Origin: Trichosporon coremiiforme
Taxonomy: Eukaryota; Basidiomycota; Tremellomycetes; Trichosporonales; Trichosporonaceae
Assembly (NCBI GenBank): GCA_039545355.1
Contig: BCJJ01000021.1
Span: 496,001-560,000 of the forward strand
Length of the DNA: 64,000 nt
Direction of reading: 5' to 3'
The notes below the pieces were generated by a model that had not been told where the DNA came from, searched no databases, and saw only the letters and a program-made list of their open reading frames with translations. A program made the position numbers and the translations under genes. Positions 32,612 through 43,939 of this stretch are shown one piece after another. Position 1 is the first letter of the stretch. The number at the start of each line of letters is the position of its first letter.

Positions 32612-34905
32612 TTAGTCGTATCCGCGTCCGGAGCGCTGCTTGCCGCGCTTCTCCTTGAAGTGCTTCTTTCCGTTATTGCGGACCTTGACGCCAGTCTCGA
32701 GGATGGGCATGCCGTCGGGACCCAGCCGGCGCTGGTGAGGGTAGAGCGAAGGGCGGGAGAAATCCATCTCGGGCGCGGCGCCCTGGCTTCGTCCCTTGAC
32801 GACTACGCGCGGCTGCGCGCCAGGCTCGGAGAAGAAGTGGTCCTCGAGCGCAGCCGCCTTGACGCGCCCACTGCGGCCGGCGGCGATAGCACTGTTCTGG
32901 CTGATCTGGCGGTGCGTCGGCGCCGGACCCTCCTCGATCGGCTCCATCGTCGAAATCGCGGCCTTCGACGAAGCGGGGGCCACGTACGTGTCCGAGTTCT
33001 TCGAGACGTGCGTCTCTGGCGCACGCTTGCGACCCGCAGCGTAGCTGTCCTCGATCTGCTGCAGAGTGCGTTCCCGAGACGTGCTCATGTACGCGTCCGC
33101 GTCCATACCTGGCGGCGCGCGGCCGTAGAGCAGCTTCGCGTTCACGTAGTCCTTGAGCACGTAGCGAGCCGCACGCGACGTGTCAGGCATACCGAAAGAG
33201 GAGCGCGTCATACCGCGCGCAATCGCGTAGGCACTCAGCAGGTCCTCCCATCCGACCTTGCCGGTTCCGCCGTCCTCGATCTCCTTCACGTCGATGCGGA
33301 TGCCGTATGTGCCCTCGAGGATCTCGCGGGGAATGCGGCGGCACACCAGATCGACGGGGGCAGAGTACTCGCGCATCTGGTCGATGGGGAGGACACCGTC
33401 GCAGATCATGTCGGCCTGCGTGTTCGCGAACTGAGGGAACACGAGACCGGGGCAGTCGCACAGGGTGATCTTGTCGGAGAGAACGAGTGTCTGGAAGTGC
33501 TTCGTCTTACCCGGCGTCGCGGAGACGGATACCTTCTTTGAACCGATGAGCGCGTTGATCGTGGACGACTTTCCGACGTTGGGGTAGCCGACCAGACCGA
33601 TCATGAGCTTGGACGGGTTCGGGTCGCGAGACGTAGCAAAGTCGGAGAGAGGAGGGGCAGCAGAAATGAACAGGTCCTCGAGCTCGGCGACAGTCAGCAC
33701 ACGAGTGCGGATGTCCTCGATCTCCTCGGGCTGCTCGTCAAGCTGCGCCTGCTCCAGCGCCTCAGTGGCCTCGTCCACGTCCTCGACGGTAGCCTTCTGC
33801 TTGCCCTTGTCGAGAGCAGTCGGCTGCTTGGGCTCCTCCTCGGTCTCCTCCTTAGGCTCCTCAGCCTCTCCCTCCCCAGTCTCCTCGTCCTCCTCGCTTT
33901 CCTCCTCAGAGCCCTCGTCCTCGTCGCTGTCGGCGACCTCCTCGTTGTCCTCGTCGTCTGAACCCTCCTCGTCGGACTCGTATATACCCAGAGCACGTTT
34001 CCTCTGCTTCTCCTGCTGCTCGAGGGCGGCGGCGGCGTCCGCTGCTGAGAAGAAGGCGTACTCGATACCCTCAGACTCAAAGTACTCGGCCCAGGCGAGA
34101 CGCTGGTCGTAAGTGAGCAGGTCGGCCTTGTTAATAAGCAGGAGCGACCTTCGCTTGCCCTTTCCAGGGACCGCCTCGTCGCCGTCCTCGCTTCCGACCT
34201 CCTTCACGTAGTCCTCGAGGTCCGCGCTGCGGAATCCGAGGGGGTTTCGGGCGTCGACGATCTGGACAACGAGGTGCGAGCGCTCAATGACACGCCACAG
34301 CTGGCGCCACAGCTGGATGTTGCGCTCGAACGGCGTCAGCAGCAGCGAGCTGTCCTCGGCCAGATGCGCCAGCTCGCGGCGCCAGTCGAGGAAGCTCTCG
34401 CGCTCCTGCTTCTCGAGCTGCAGGCGCGTCATGTCCGTCGTCCATGCCGGTCGGCGTGGGATCTTGAGACCATCTCGGAAATCGAACTGCTTGCGCGCCA
34501 CCTTCTTCTCCTCGGCCTCGGACAGGAGGAACGGGTTAGCCTCCGGCTTCGCGCCCGGTCCGGCGATGATACGGATCTTTGATCGCTCTGCTTTGTCAGC
34601 TTTCTTGCGCTCAAAACAGCTCACCAGTCGTGAAGTCAGCGTCAGCGAGGGCAGCGTTCGCCAGGAACTCGTCCAGGTCACGCTCGTGCGTGACGGAGGC
34701 GAGCGGGTTGCTCTCGTCGAGGGTATACTGTCCGTCAGCGACGCACGAGCGCAGGTGCTCACCAGCTGCGACTCTTTCGGAGCCACCGCCTCTTTAATCT
34801 TGCGGTTGATGAGGGCCTTTCCGAGGCCCGATTTCGTTACTTTCGTACGTCCTGGTGCCTGCGTGTCAGCTGATTCTACCGGTTGGTCAGCTGCTAACGT
34901 ACCAT
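32612..34905 (-). CDS. LSG1: LSG1, circularly permuted GTPase for 60S ribosome maturation
   Basis: Cytoplasmic GTPase that releases the export adaptor Nmd3 from pre-60S subunits. Four exons, 34903-34905, 34763-34858, 34625-34727 and 32612-34587, give 725 aa; introns are 44, 35 and 37 nt. The first coding exon is just the ATG. GTPase motifs are in permuted order: G4 NKAD (about residue 223) before G1 GYPNVGKSS (about 403) and G3 DCPG (about 446). KSGLGKALINRKIKEAV and ESNPLASVTHERDLDEF are LSG1-type N-terminal motifs. An acidic Glu/Asp/Ser insert of about 80 residues separates G4 from G1, and the C-terminus is Lys/Arg-rich. The third intron has a tandem acceptor AAAG/CAG (34588-34593), predicting isoforms differing by one Ala. 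Confidence 0.95.
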
Positions 34906-35197
34906 TTTGGTAGGTTCGTGAGGATAATGTTGTAGTAGCAAGACTATTCCTCGAACGGCGGCGGACTCCTATGACCTAAGAAATTCAGCTGCTGGGTAGT
35001 GGAGGTTCAGGGTCTGCACGTGTTCGCACAAGCAAAATACAAGCTCTTGATAAGCAAAGTCTAATGGCACGTGGTCGTGATTAGGCTACGGCTATTGCGG
35101 GCTGAAAAGTCCACTCGCAGGAATCTCGGACGCGGGTTGATCCATCTTTTCCGAGATGTCGAGATTATTTGTTCGAAACTCAACCTCATCGACCACC
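34906..35197. promoter_or_regulatory. Bidirectional promoter between LSG1 and COQ5
   Basis: 292 bp between divergent ATGs with two E-boxes CACGTG at 35017-35022 and 35068-35073. Cbf1/USF-type factors bind this core in fungi; use here is inferred. Confidence 0.5.
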
Positions 35198-36301
35198 ATG
35201 AGCCGCAACCTCCGCCTCGCCTCTGGCCTCCGCCTCGCCCCCCGCGCCGTCCCCATGGGTGCGCGCGCCGTCTCGACGACGCCCGGTGAGCCTGCCCCCG
35301 CCGCCGGCCCCTCGACCGCTGCGTCCACGTCTGCTGCGTCTTCCCCCGCCGGCAACACCGGAAGGACGACGCACTTCGGCTTCCAGACCGTCCCGGAGGA
35401 GCAGAAGGAGTCTCTCGGTAAGCTCGGCGATTGACGATCGTAGCTGACCCATTAGTCGGCGGCGTCTTCTCGTCCGTCGCGTCCAAATACGACATCATGA
35501 ACGACTCGATGTCGCTCGGCATCCACCGTCTGTGGAAGGACGACTTTGTGTCGTCGATGCTGCCCCGCCTGCCGCCTAGCGTCCACCGCAACCCTGTGCG
35601 CAATGGCACTGCCGTTCCGGACGGTGAGGCTCCCGCTCCGGAGCCGTTCAAGTGTCTCGACGTTGCGGGCGGAACGGGCGACATTGCGCTTCGACTGCTG
35701 GACCGCGCGCGCGAGAAGTTCGGTTCGCGCGACATTGAGGTCGAGGTCGTTGACCTGACCGAGGGAATGCTGCACGAGGGTCGCAAGCGCGTCGCCCAGA
35801 CAATGTACTACAACACGCCCCAGATCACCTTCACCCACGGCAACGCCCAAGCCCTCCCCGCGCACATCAAGGACAACTCGATCGACCTCTACACCATCGC
35901 CTTCGGTATCCGCAACTGCACCGACATCCCTCTCGTGCTCAAGGAGGCGTACCGCGTCCTGAAGCCTGGTGGCCGCATCGGTGTCCTCGAGTTCGGAAAG
36001 GTCTCCAACCCCCTTCTCAAGGAGTGAGCTTCGAGGGGTAGTTCGTAGCTGACAGAACAGGGCCTACCGCCAGTACTCGTTCCAGGTCATCCCCGTCATC
36101 GGCCAGGTCATCGCCGGCGACGCCGGGTCGTACCAGTACCTCGTCGAGAGCATTGAGCGCTTCCCGTCGCAGCCCGACTTTGCTCAGCTCGTCCGCAACG
36201 CGGGCTTCGAGACCGGCGCCCTCCGCGAGGGCAAGGGCGGCGCCTGGAAGGACTACACCTTCGGTGTCGCGACCATGTGGACCGGTGTCAAGCCTCTCTA
36301 A
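35198..36301 (+). CDS. COQ5: COQ5, ubiquinone-biosynthesis C-methyltransferase
   Basis: SAM-dependent C-methylation step of ubiquinone synthesis in the mitochondrial matrix. Exons 35198-35417, 35456-36023 and 36061-36301 give 342 aa; introns are 38 and 37 nt. The N-terminal 65 residues are Arg/Ser/Ala-rich, as in a presequence. The UbiE/COQ5 signature spans VASKYDIMNDSMSLGIHRLW, then motif I LDVAGGTGDIALRLL near residue 137, then FGIRNCTDIPLVL, PGGRIGVLEFG and the end FGVATMWTGVKPL. The second splice restores AYRQYSFQVIPVIG. An in-frame upstream ATG at 35156 would add 14 residues; 35198 has the better CACCATG context. Convergent with the cyclophilin gene, 171 bp apart. Confidence 0.95.
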
Positions 36302-36472
36302 GCGCGTGCTTTTTAACAGGCGTCCTTGACTCCCCTCTGACATCCCCTCTCTCCAGTACCTCGGGCAGACCCTTCTCCGCCGTACGCATCATACAAAATC
36401 TAAGCTATCCAGCTAGCAATACACTTCTCGCATGTATCCGAAATTAGACTATAAACTGTTGCTGTTGCTCTA

Positions 36473-37393
36473 TTACTGGGTCAGGGCGAGGCGGTCGCCG
36501 GGCGCGAGGTCCTTGCCGATCCGCGCTTTGTGGATCTTGATCTCCTCCAGCGGCCGGTCGTTGCCGTCCGTCCGCACCGCCTCGAGCCGCTGCACCGTCT
36601 TCATGCCCGAGTAGACGCGCCCGAAGATCGTGTGCTTGCCGTCCAGGAAGGGTGTCGGCGCCTGGGTGTTAGCTTCAGCACTGATCGAAGTGCAGCTAGT
36701 GGAGAGACCTTGCAGTCCTCTCGGCCATCCTCTCGTCGAGGACCCTGGACGTCTTCGGACGACACGCGGGCGACCGAGGTCCGGCTGAGGAAAACAACTT
36801 ACACAAGTGATGAAGAACTGCGAGCCGTTCGTGTTCGGCCCCGAGTTGGCCATGGCGAGGATGCCCGCGCCGACGAAGCGGAGTTCCGGGCTCAGCTCGT
36901 CCGCGAAGCGCTCCCCGTAAATACTCGTGCCTCCCCTGCCCGTACCGGTCGGATCTCCGCCCTGGATCATGAATCCCTGCAAGTTAGCTATCTTTCCCAC
37001 AGTCCAGTATAGCTGAAAGGTTCTGGAGTGTTGAGGAACTGCCAGAGGAAGATGGGAGGCGTAGAAGTCCAAGTGGAGGCGCGGTGCCACTAGTCAATCG
37101 ACCCACACTGCACCCCACAGTCCTCTGTTACATCCAGACCTAAGGACGAGAGAAACGTACCGGAATAATGCGGTGGAACTGGGGTCAGCTCAGCGGAAGA
37201 CGAGGAAGCTCACAATGACACCGTTGTAGTACCCCCGCTCAGCGAGCTTGGCAAAGTTCTGGCACGTCTGTGGTCAGCTGGGCACGGCGAGCTAGCGTAC
37301 CTTGGGCGCGTGGGCCGTGTACAGCTCGACGGTGAGGGATCCCACACTCGTGTCGAGCGTGACGTACTCGGGCTCGGGTGTTCGTTCCGGCAT
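36473..37393 (-). CDS. Cyclophilin-type peptidyl-prolyl isomerase (PPIL1-like)
   Basis: Single-domain cyclophilin, 175 aa, related to spliceosome-associated PPIL1 proteins. Five exons: 37301-37393, 37214-37267, 37161-37178, 36803-36976 and 36473-36661; introns are 33, 35, 184 and 141 nt. Exon 3 is an 18-nt microexon encoding FHRIIP, which contains the catalytic Arg. Other active-site motifs are [29 protein letters not shown] and NGSQFFITC, and the substrate-loop [10 protein letters not shown]. The usual Trp of human CypA is replaced by Phe in TPFLDGKH, so cyclosporin affinity may be low (inference). There is no targeting sequence, so it is cytosolic or nuclear. Confidence 0.95.
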
Positions 37394-37674
37394 AGTCAAT
37401 GTTGATGGGTGTAGTCAGCTAACGCGAGATGTTTTTGTGGTCGGTTGGCGACATCTCGATCGTCATGTACGTCTGGCCGACATTAGGGAGGGCTGATTAG
37501 CGGGATCAAAATAGATCAAGACGAAGTCCATTGAAGGGGTTAGGAACCATGACGCCAGCAGGGGTGGCAAACGGAGCCAAAATTCGGACATGACATGAGC
37601 TTTGGTCTCAGGCTCGCTCGCGACATGACGTCTTTCGGTGCGGCGTCTACTCTCTCGTCACCATATCTTTCACC
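37394..37674. promoter_or_regulatory. Bidirectional promoter between cyclophilin and TIM21
   Basis: 281 bp between divergent ATGs; a CRE-like TGACGTC lies near 37626, and no E-box is present. Confidence 0.45.
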
Positions 37675-38949
37675 ATGTTCAGCCTAGCGGGTGCTCGGAG
37701 CGTCGCGTCCATGCGCGCCGGCACGCGTCTAACTCCCCAGACCATTGCGTATCTGCACTCCGCCTCAATCGCTCCTCTCGGCCTCGCCGCGGCGCCGAAA
37801 CCGCGCATCGTCTCAGTCGGCCAGCTCGGTCTCAGGGCCTACGCGACTCAGCAGAACGGAACCGGTGGCAGCTCCTCGGGAGGATCGGGGTCTTCTGGAG
37901 GCTCAGGCAAGCACGAAAGCAAGGAGGAGCTCCTGGACCGCCTGACGCGCGAAGCGCGCCAGAGGGGCCGCGCCTTCGACCAGACGCACGACCATGTGGG
38001 ACCGTTCCCCCTCGGCGTTGGGCCGAGTGGGAGGAATAAGACTTGGAAGCGGTGGGGAGACCTCGGACTTGGAGGGAAGCGTGAGTACCCCGCGCGGGAA
38101 CCTGCTGTACGGCGAGGACAGCTGAATGTGCTGAGCACACGGCGTGTGATCAGTCTGCGCCCCAGGGGAGACAGCTAGGCGAACGAACGATAGCTAACGA
38201 CAGTGGTCCGCACGGTGCGACAGTCGGGCAACCTGCTCGTCGTCCTGCTCGGCGGCGGTCTCTTTGTGATCCTGACTCTTGCTCTCAGCACCGAGCTGTT
38301 CGCGAAGAACTCGCCCGCAGTCCTGTACAGCGAGTGCATCGACATGATCCGGGACACGGACGGCCTGTCGCAATTCTTCCTCCCACCTCTGAAATTCACG
38401 CACTCGCCCAACGCCTCTTCGCCTGTTCGTGGCAGCTCTCCAGTCGTGCACCGTGTCGTCCGCTCTCCGCTTAGTGGCAAGGACCACCTCCTGATTACGT
38501 TCTGGGTCCATGGCCGCGGGAAAGATGACCCCGAACCTTCCCCCGTGAGGCACTGGTTCAAGGAGAAGTGGGACAACTTCTACTCCTGGGCGCAGCAGAA
38601 GGGGGGTCTCATTGGACTTGCGACTGATCCCGACACGCCCGAACCAGAGGACGAGGAAACGCGCAAGAAGCTCGACAAGGAGGCTGAGAAGCAGGAGGGA
38701 TGGCTGAAGAGTCTTGCCTCTAGCCTCAGCCTCCGCCCGAAGGGACAGAAGAGGGTCCCCGCCCTCCCGCCCCCCGGCACGTTTACTATTGGAGAGTGCC
38801 ACGCAGACTACGTCAAGGACGACCAGGGGCAGTACCAGATGCTTTCTCTCCTTGTCGATGTGCCCAGCAGCAGGGCCAAGAGGCCATACCAGGCTGTCGT
38901 GTACTGGTCCCCGGAGGCGAACCGCGAGGGCCTCGTGTCCCGCCGATAA
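37675..38949 (+). CDS. TIM21: TIM21, TIM23 translocase subunit
   Basis: Inner-membrane component of the presequence translocase that contacts the TOM complex and respiratory chain. Exons 37675-38080 and 38204-38949 give 383 aa around a 123-nt intron. The first 55 residues are presequence-like (ARSVASMRAGTRL), then a Gly/Ser linker. A single membrane helix, NLLVVLLGGGLFVILTLAL, lies at about 143-162, followed by the intermembrane-space domain (SECIDMIRDTDGLSQFF, HLLITFWVHGRG, GECHADYVKDDQGQYQML). The C-terminal domain is longer than in budding yeast. It converges on the methyltransferase gene with 78 bp between stop codons. Confidence 0.92.
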
Positions 38950-39027
38950 GTCAGAAGGAACAAGCATGCAACTATACAATTGGCGGTCCGATATCGTGTA
39001 GCATCGGACTATGAACAGACTTCTGAC

Positions 39028-40271
39028 TTACGCCTTCCGCGCATACACCGCAAACAGCCGCTGCACGTACCGCCCGTCGCCGGAGCTCAGCTGGTGTCAG
39101 CCTGTCCCGAGTCTGCAGCTTACGTCGCGCACACACCCGTCTCGTAGACGCCGCAGCTCCTCGCGCTTACTGTCCCCGTCGAATCGCCTCGCCTCCAGCA
39201 CACTCCCCATCTGCCCGCCGACGACGGCGCCCAGCGCCGTGCCAGCCTTATGCAGCGTAGCGCTCGCTTGCATCAGCGCCGCATCACGCGTGTGCGTACC
39301 CTTACGTCAGTTCTGAAGCGACGCGGCCTCACCACTAGTCATGTAGCCGCCGACCGGGCAGCCGACCTCCTGGAAGTAGAATTGGGGCGCGCTGGTGTTA
39401 GCTGTTGGGTACACCGCGTGTAGCTCTCAAAGAAAGGATGTTGAGGTGACGACACTCACAATGAGCCCGTTGCAGCGACGATCGCGTCGAGCCTGGCGGC
39501 GTCGGGAGGCTGCGGCGACGGCGACGACGTCAAACTGGCAGTCTCGGCGATGGCGCGCCGAATGCCCGCGGACCACTTGGCGACGCCCGGCGCCGGCGTG
39601 CCGTTCACGGAGACCTGGGGTCAGCAGCCCAGCATCAGCGGCGTACTCACAAAGCCGAGCTCTGCCTCGACAAGCACGAGTAGCCCGTCCGGCTTCAGCA
39701 GGCGCGTCAAGTTGCGCACCATGTCTGCGTAGCTCGGCACCTCCATCAGCATGCTCTTGACGTGGATCAGGTCTGGAGTCAGTTGCACGGCAGAGCTACC
39801 CAACTAACCGAACGTCTCGTCGCCCCATGGGAGGGGGAGCGTCGCGTCTGGAGTCAGCTCGGTACACCGTGAGGAGAGCAGTGAGGTTGCAGCCCCCTGC
39901 ACTCGCCTGCTCGACTCACCGACAGTGTGAAAGTCCGCGTTACCGTGCGGTAGTCTTGTGCCCTCGAATTGGTCCCAGGCAATGTCGATGCCTGCGACGT
40001 CCGAGTACGGCTGGCGGCGGGCTAGTGTGATCGCCCAGGAGCCTGCGCCGGTGCCGACGTCGAGGACCTTGGAGCGGCGACCAGAGGCGTGGATCTGATC
40101 GAGGTGTCGGTGTATGAGCTGGTCGTGTCGAGGATTGAGAAGCGACATGTGGATACTGTGAAGCGCCTCGTAGAGACTGGTGGTCAGATGTCGGTGGCGC
40201 GGCACAACTTACTGATCCTTTTTGATGGCGGGAATGGCCTCTGAGCCAGCGGGGACGTGAGCAAGCCTCAT
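39028..40271 (-). CDS. Class I SAM-dependent methyltransferase, eight exons
   Basis: Predicted SAM methyltransferase of the UMTA/LaeA-like fungal group; substrate unknown. Exons: 40213-40271, 39920-40176, 39809-39847, 39651-39772, 39460-39614, 39333-39391, 39124-39266 and 39028-39090, giving 298 aa. The introns are 36, 72, 36, 36, 68, 66 and 33 nt, and all phases agree. Motif I is VLDVGTGAGSWAI near residue 58, the acidic end of beta2 is VAGIDIA, motif IV lies in FDLIHVKSMLMEV and post-motif in LLKPDGLLVLVEAELG. The 66-nt intron uses a CTGAT branch site close to its AG and is the least certain. The intron density is the highest of any supported gene here. Confidence 0.87.
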
Positions 40272-42774
40272 GATCGGACGAAGATGAATGGGGATGTCGA
40301 GGGAAGGAGAAGGCGATGCTGGGTGATAGCTGGAATCAGCGGCGCGGGTTGGAGGAAAAGGGAGCGTCGTCGGTATCCGCTGTATTTATGTGCCAAGTGA
40401 TGTACCGTGTAGCCTGGTGGGCTATCGGATACGTGTGTCGATCGGATGTGTACCTAGCAAGATCGACAGGCCGTGTACCTACGCGTAGTTTGGTTGATCC
40501 GTCGATCGCGGTATGATCTCCGGCATTCCAGCAGTGCGCTCCCCGCCGAAATACCGCTTGGGTGAGTTCAGACGGGGAACTGTGTCGGGTGGGCAAAGCG
40601 CAGAGACGAGCAAGCGAGTGGCGAGGACGGATCGCTCGGTCATGCGTCCATGTTATGTAGGAGTGATTGATCTCCTTGCCGCTGGCCCGAGTAGATGGAC
40701 CGGCGCCCGTGAACGAAGCTCGCCATCGAGGGGTGTCCGTTGCGGAGAACGGGGCTCTGGCGGCGAGCGCAGCGTGTTCCTTCGCAGTAGCACCTGCGCC
40801 GAGCGAGCCGAGTTCTGCCTCCCGGGCGCCGAGGGAGCTCCACACAGCCATACAGGGAACCAGAGGGGCACGGCGGAATCTGCCCAGGTGTACTTTCGGA
40901 CATGTGATGCTCGAAACACGGCACGCGGGTGTGCGCTGGTGGCTAGCATCCTGGCCTGCAGATCTGTGACAGGATCACGGTCCTGTGTGAGTCGTCTGAA
41001 ACGTCAAGCGCTTCTGCAGACGTGCCTCGCGGTTAGCGCCACTTCCCAAACCTCCTAGTCGGTGTTGGCGTGTTATGAAGTGAACGTGGTGCGACATGCG
41101 CTCGATCACTCTGCCCCTGCCCCTGCTTGGATGTGTAGATCTCGTCGGCCCATCCCCCGAAGGCTTGGCGGCATTCAGGGCGAGAGAGAGGTCATCGAGC
41201 TCTTTTACATGAGCATATGTTCAGGCCTCTACCAGCGTCGTATTAGGATATACCGGCTGTCAGACGTTTGGTGTCGTCACTGGAGGACGCGCAAGGGAGG
41301 TTTGCGCTGTGCTGGAAGCGCGTGGAGTGTCTGGGGCGAGGTCTGATATGAGATTGACACTCGCTATGCAAACCTGTTAATTAGTTCAGTTCTGGACAGG
41401 TCTTAGCCGAATCATCCTGTCCGAGACTCGACACCCCGTACCCCTCCGGTATACCGGACTCCCTGCCTGGACGACTGCCTGACGATTCTTGATGATCGTT
41501 TCCATCCCGCTTTCCGCACGAATTTCCGATGGAAAGACTGCAACTTTAACGGTGCATTTCCTTGACGGGAGCCAGCGATGGCGGAGTGATCCGCAACCTT
41601 GCTGTGCCAGAAAAGCCTCTGATGCCCGGATAATGAAGGCGAAGATGACATTTACCCTTAGCAGCTCCAGCGGGCGAGGAGACGGGGCGGCGCGGTATGC
41701 TGCACTGCTAGTGATAGATAGCGAGCCGTTGAGAGACATGGTGGGTGGCCGCTGTTGGAATAGAGTGGGCAAGTTGTTGTCGATCGCAGTCGAGGATGGA
41801 ATGCGATCAGAATCCAAGATACCCACAAAGAGTTCGGCCCTCCGATGTCAGTCTTACCGTGATGTCCCTGCATCAGAGCAGTGAGCGGCGTTCTCTCATG
41901 TTAAACTCTCGAAACATAGACAGCCGCTCCAGAAACTCAGTGGCAAGTAAGCCCTCAGCTGCCAGTAGCTCGGATAATCTCGGGACGGGTTGACCGTCCC
42001 ATATCCTTGTAAGCCATCATTCTCGATGCTATTGTTTTCAAGGCATGCGCAGGTCGTTCATCAAGCTCACCCAACGCCGAACAGAGCATTGACTGCAGCT
42101 GGAGTGCTGCAGTCCACTCAATCAGGCACGTGAGGCGTGTGCTCGGGCGTTCAGAATCCTTCGGAAGACGAGCTTCCCGATGTAGCAACATCTTTACCCC
42201 CCAAAAGCAAGTCGCTGTCGTGGGGGAAGGGCCAGAGTGCCTTACCAGGGAAACATCAGAACGTAATGACCAGCGTTGGCTCGGTTCAGGAGAAGCGTAG
42301 CGTAGAGGAAGAACGGAACGGACTCTGAGGAGGGCTGAAACGTTGACGTTCAAGACGAGGAAGGGCGCGCATTGCAAGACGGTGATTGCCAGGGAAGGTG
42401 TGGACGGACGCGGGACTTGCAAGTGGTATGGTCGACATCTCAAGTGGAGGTAACGAAACAACCCTGACGTGGCCCACCGTGTTGTTGATACGGACGCGTC
42501 TGACTTCTCTCGCCACCCAGCCACCGTCATGAGCGGGACCAAATTTCACTATGTTACGCGTCCACGGTCATGACGCGCTTGAACCTCCTTCGAATGCTGC
42601 ATCATCCACTCAACTGCACTTCTTGACATCTTGCACACGGCCATGGGGACTAAGTGAGCCTGCGACCGGCCCAGATCGCTGACTCCCAGAGCGGTCCGGA
42701 CATACGGCCGCGCACGACTGAGGGGGTCGTCCCCACCGAGTCTGGTCGGATCAGGCGGTCTCACACCCCAATCA
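40272..42774. other. 2.5-kb region with no supported gene
   Basis: Short frames at 41489-41993 (plus) and 41955-42542 (minus) overlap each other and lack splice signals or recognisable motifs. The last 200 bp before 42775 probably hold the ECO1 promoter. Confidence 0.45.
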
Positions 42775-43698
42775 ATGCTCTTCACACCGAGTCCGCCCAG
42801 CACACCGCTGAAGGCTCTGAAGCGGCGCGCTACCTCGGAACCGCTGTCACCTTCGCCCAAGAAATCCCTCGCCGATGTTGGCACGAACCGCGTCTCCTCC
42901 CCCATCACTACTCCGTCAACCCCGAAACTCCCGCCAGTCCCAACCAAGGTGAAACAGGGCACACTACTCGGCTTTATCACACGGAAGCTGGCGACAGCCA
43001 ACCCAGCGAAACGACCACGAGTGGAGGATGAGCAGGCTGAGAAGATGGTCAAGCTGAAACGCAGTGAGCAGCTCGTGTTCACGCAGGGCATGCGACAGAC
43101 GTGCAAGCAGTGCAACATGGCGTGGATGCGCGGTGTCGACGACGAGCTACACTCTCAGCACCACTCGCGCGTACTCGACGGTGTGCCTGTTACGAAGGCG
43201 CAGGTTGCTGCCTGGACGCTGGTTGCAGGTGAGCTGCTGCGCAAGGGCACCGCGTCGATCTACATGGCCGACTATTCAGCTGGCAAAGTGACTGAGGCAT
43301 GCGACGCTGTCGACCGCGTCCTCAGTGCCGCGACGCTTCCGCCGGGTGTCAGGGAGAAGTGCAAGGTCTTTCTCTCTGTTGTTGGTAACCGTATCGTCGG
43401 TGTGACTGTGTCTCAGCCGATCAAGCACGCGATGGCCATGATCAAGGACTGCGGCGACGCAGTCAAATGCGACCCGAAGCGGCTCCCTACACCTTTCGGC
43501 ATTCATCGCGTGTTCACGGTCCCGAGCTTCAGAGGGCAGGGGCTCGCGGTCGCGATGCTTGATGCTGCGGCAGGGCATACGGTGTATGGACGTAGCTTCC
43601 GCCCAGAGGAAACGGCGTTCTCCCAACCGACTGAGGGAGGACGCAAGGTCATGCGCAAATGGGGAGTTACAAGGGTGTTCGAGGAGGACGACCAGTGA
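42775..43698 (+). CDS. ECO1: ECO1/CTF7-type cohesin acetyltransferase
   Basis: Acetylates the cohesin subunit Smc3 during S phase to establish sister-chromatid cohesion. Single exon, 307 aa. A PCNA-interaction-like QGTLLGFI lies near residue 61. The C2H2 zinc finger starts at TCKQCNMAW near 108 and ends HSQHHSRVLDG. The GCN5-like acetyltransferase domain has VFLSVVGNRIVGV, GIHRVFTVPSFRGQGLA (acetyl-CoA loop RGQG) and AFSQPTEGGRKVMRKWG, the characteristic Eco1 C-terminus. The N-terminus is short and Ser/Pro-rich (SPSPKK). The ATG at 42775 opens the frame; a short upstream exon cannot be excluded. Confidence 0.95.
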   Translation: MLFTPSPPSTPLKALKRRATSEPLSPSPKKSLADVGTNRVSSPITTPSTPKLPPVPTKVKQGTLLGFITRKLATANPAKRPRVEDEQAEKMVKLKRSEQLVFTQGMRQTCKQCNMAWMRGVDDELHSQHHSRVLDGVPVTKAQVAAWTLVAGELLRKGTASIYMADYSAGKVTEACDAVDRVLSAATLPPGVREKCKVFLSVVGNRIVGVTVSQPIKHAMAMIKDCGDAVKCDPKRLPTPFGIHRVFTVPSFRGQGLAVAMLDAAAGHTVYGRSFRPEETAFSQPTEGGRKVMRKWGVTRVFEEDDQ

Positions 43699-43811
43699 AG
43701 TACCTTGCACTTCTTGTTGTATGTATGCATATTAGATTCTGACCGCTCATTCCGAGACACATTTGCAGCAGGACAGCCAGACTCACCACAGCTCGCATTC
43801 TCGCATCCCCG

Positions 43812-43835
43812 CACCTCCGCACCTCCGCACCTCCG
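43812..43835. repeat. Three tandem 8-nt units (cacctccg)
   Basis: Three perfect adjacent copies just upstream of the remnant at 43940. Confidence 0.8.
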
Positions 43836-43939
43836 CGTCCTCGCACTCCTCGCCCCCACACCTCCCGGTGTCGTCACACTTCCATGCCAGCACATCAAGC
43901 AATTCCTGCATTCCGACAGTCACCATCAACACACCCACC

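Noticed and set aside
36662..36802. Extension of the cyclophilin frame through the 141-nt segment
   Set aside because: The read-through breaks the conserved [14 protein letters not shown] junction; donor GTAAGT and a GCTAACACCCAG end mark an intron.
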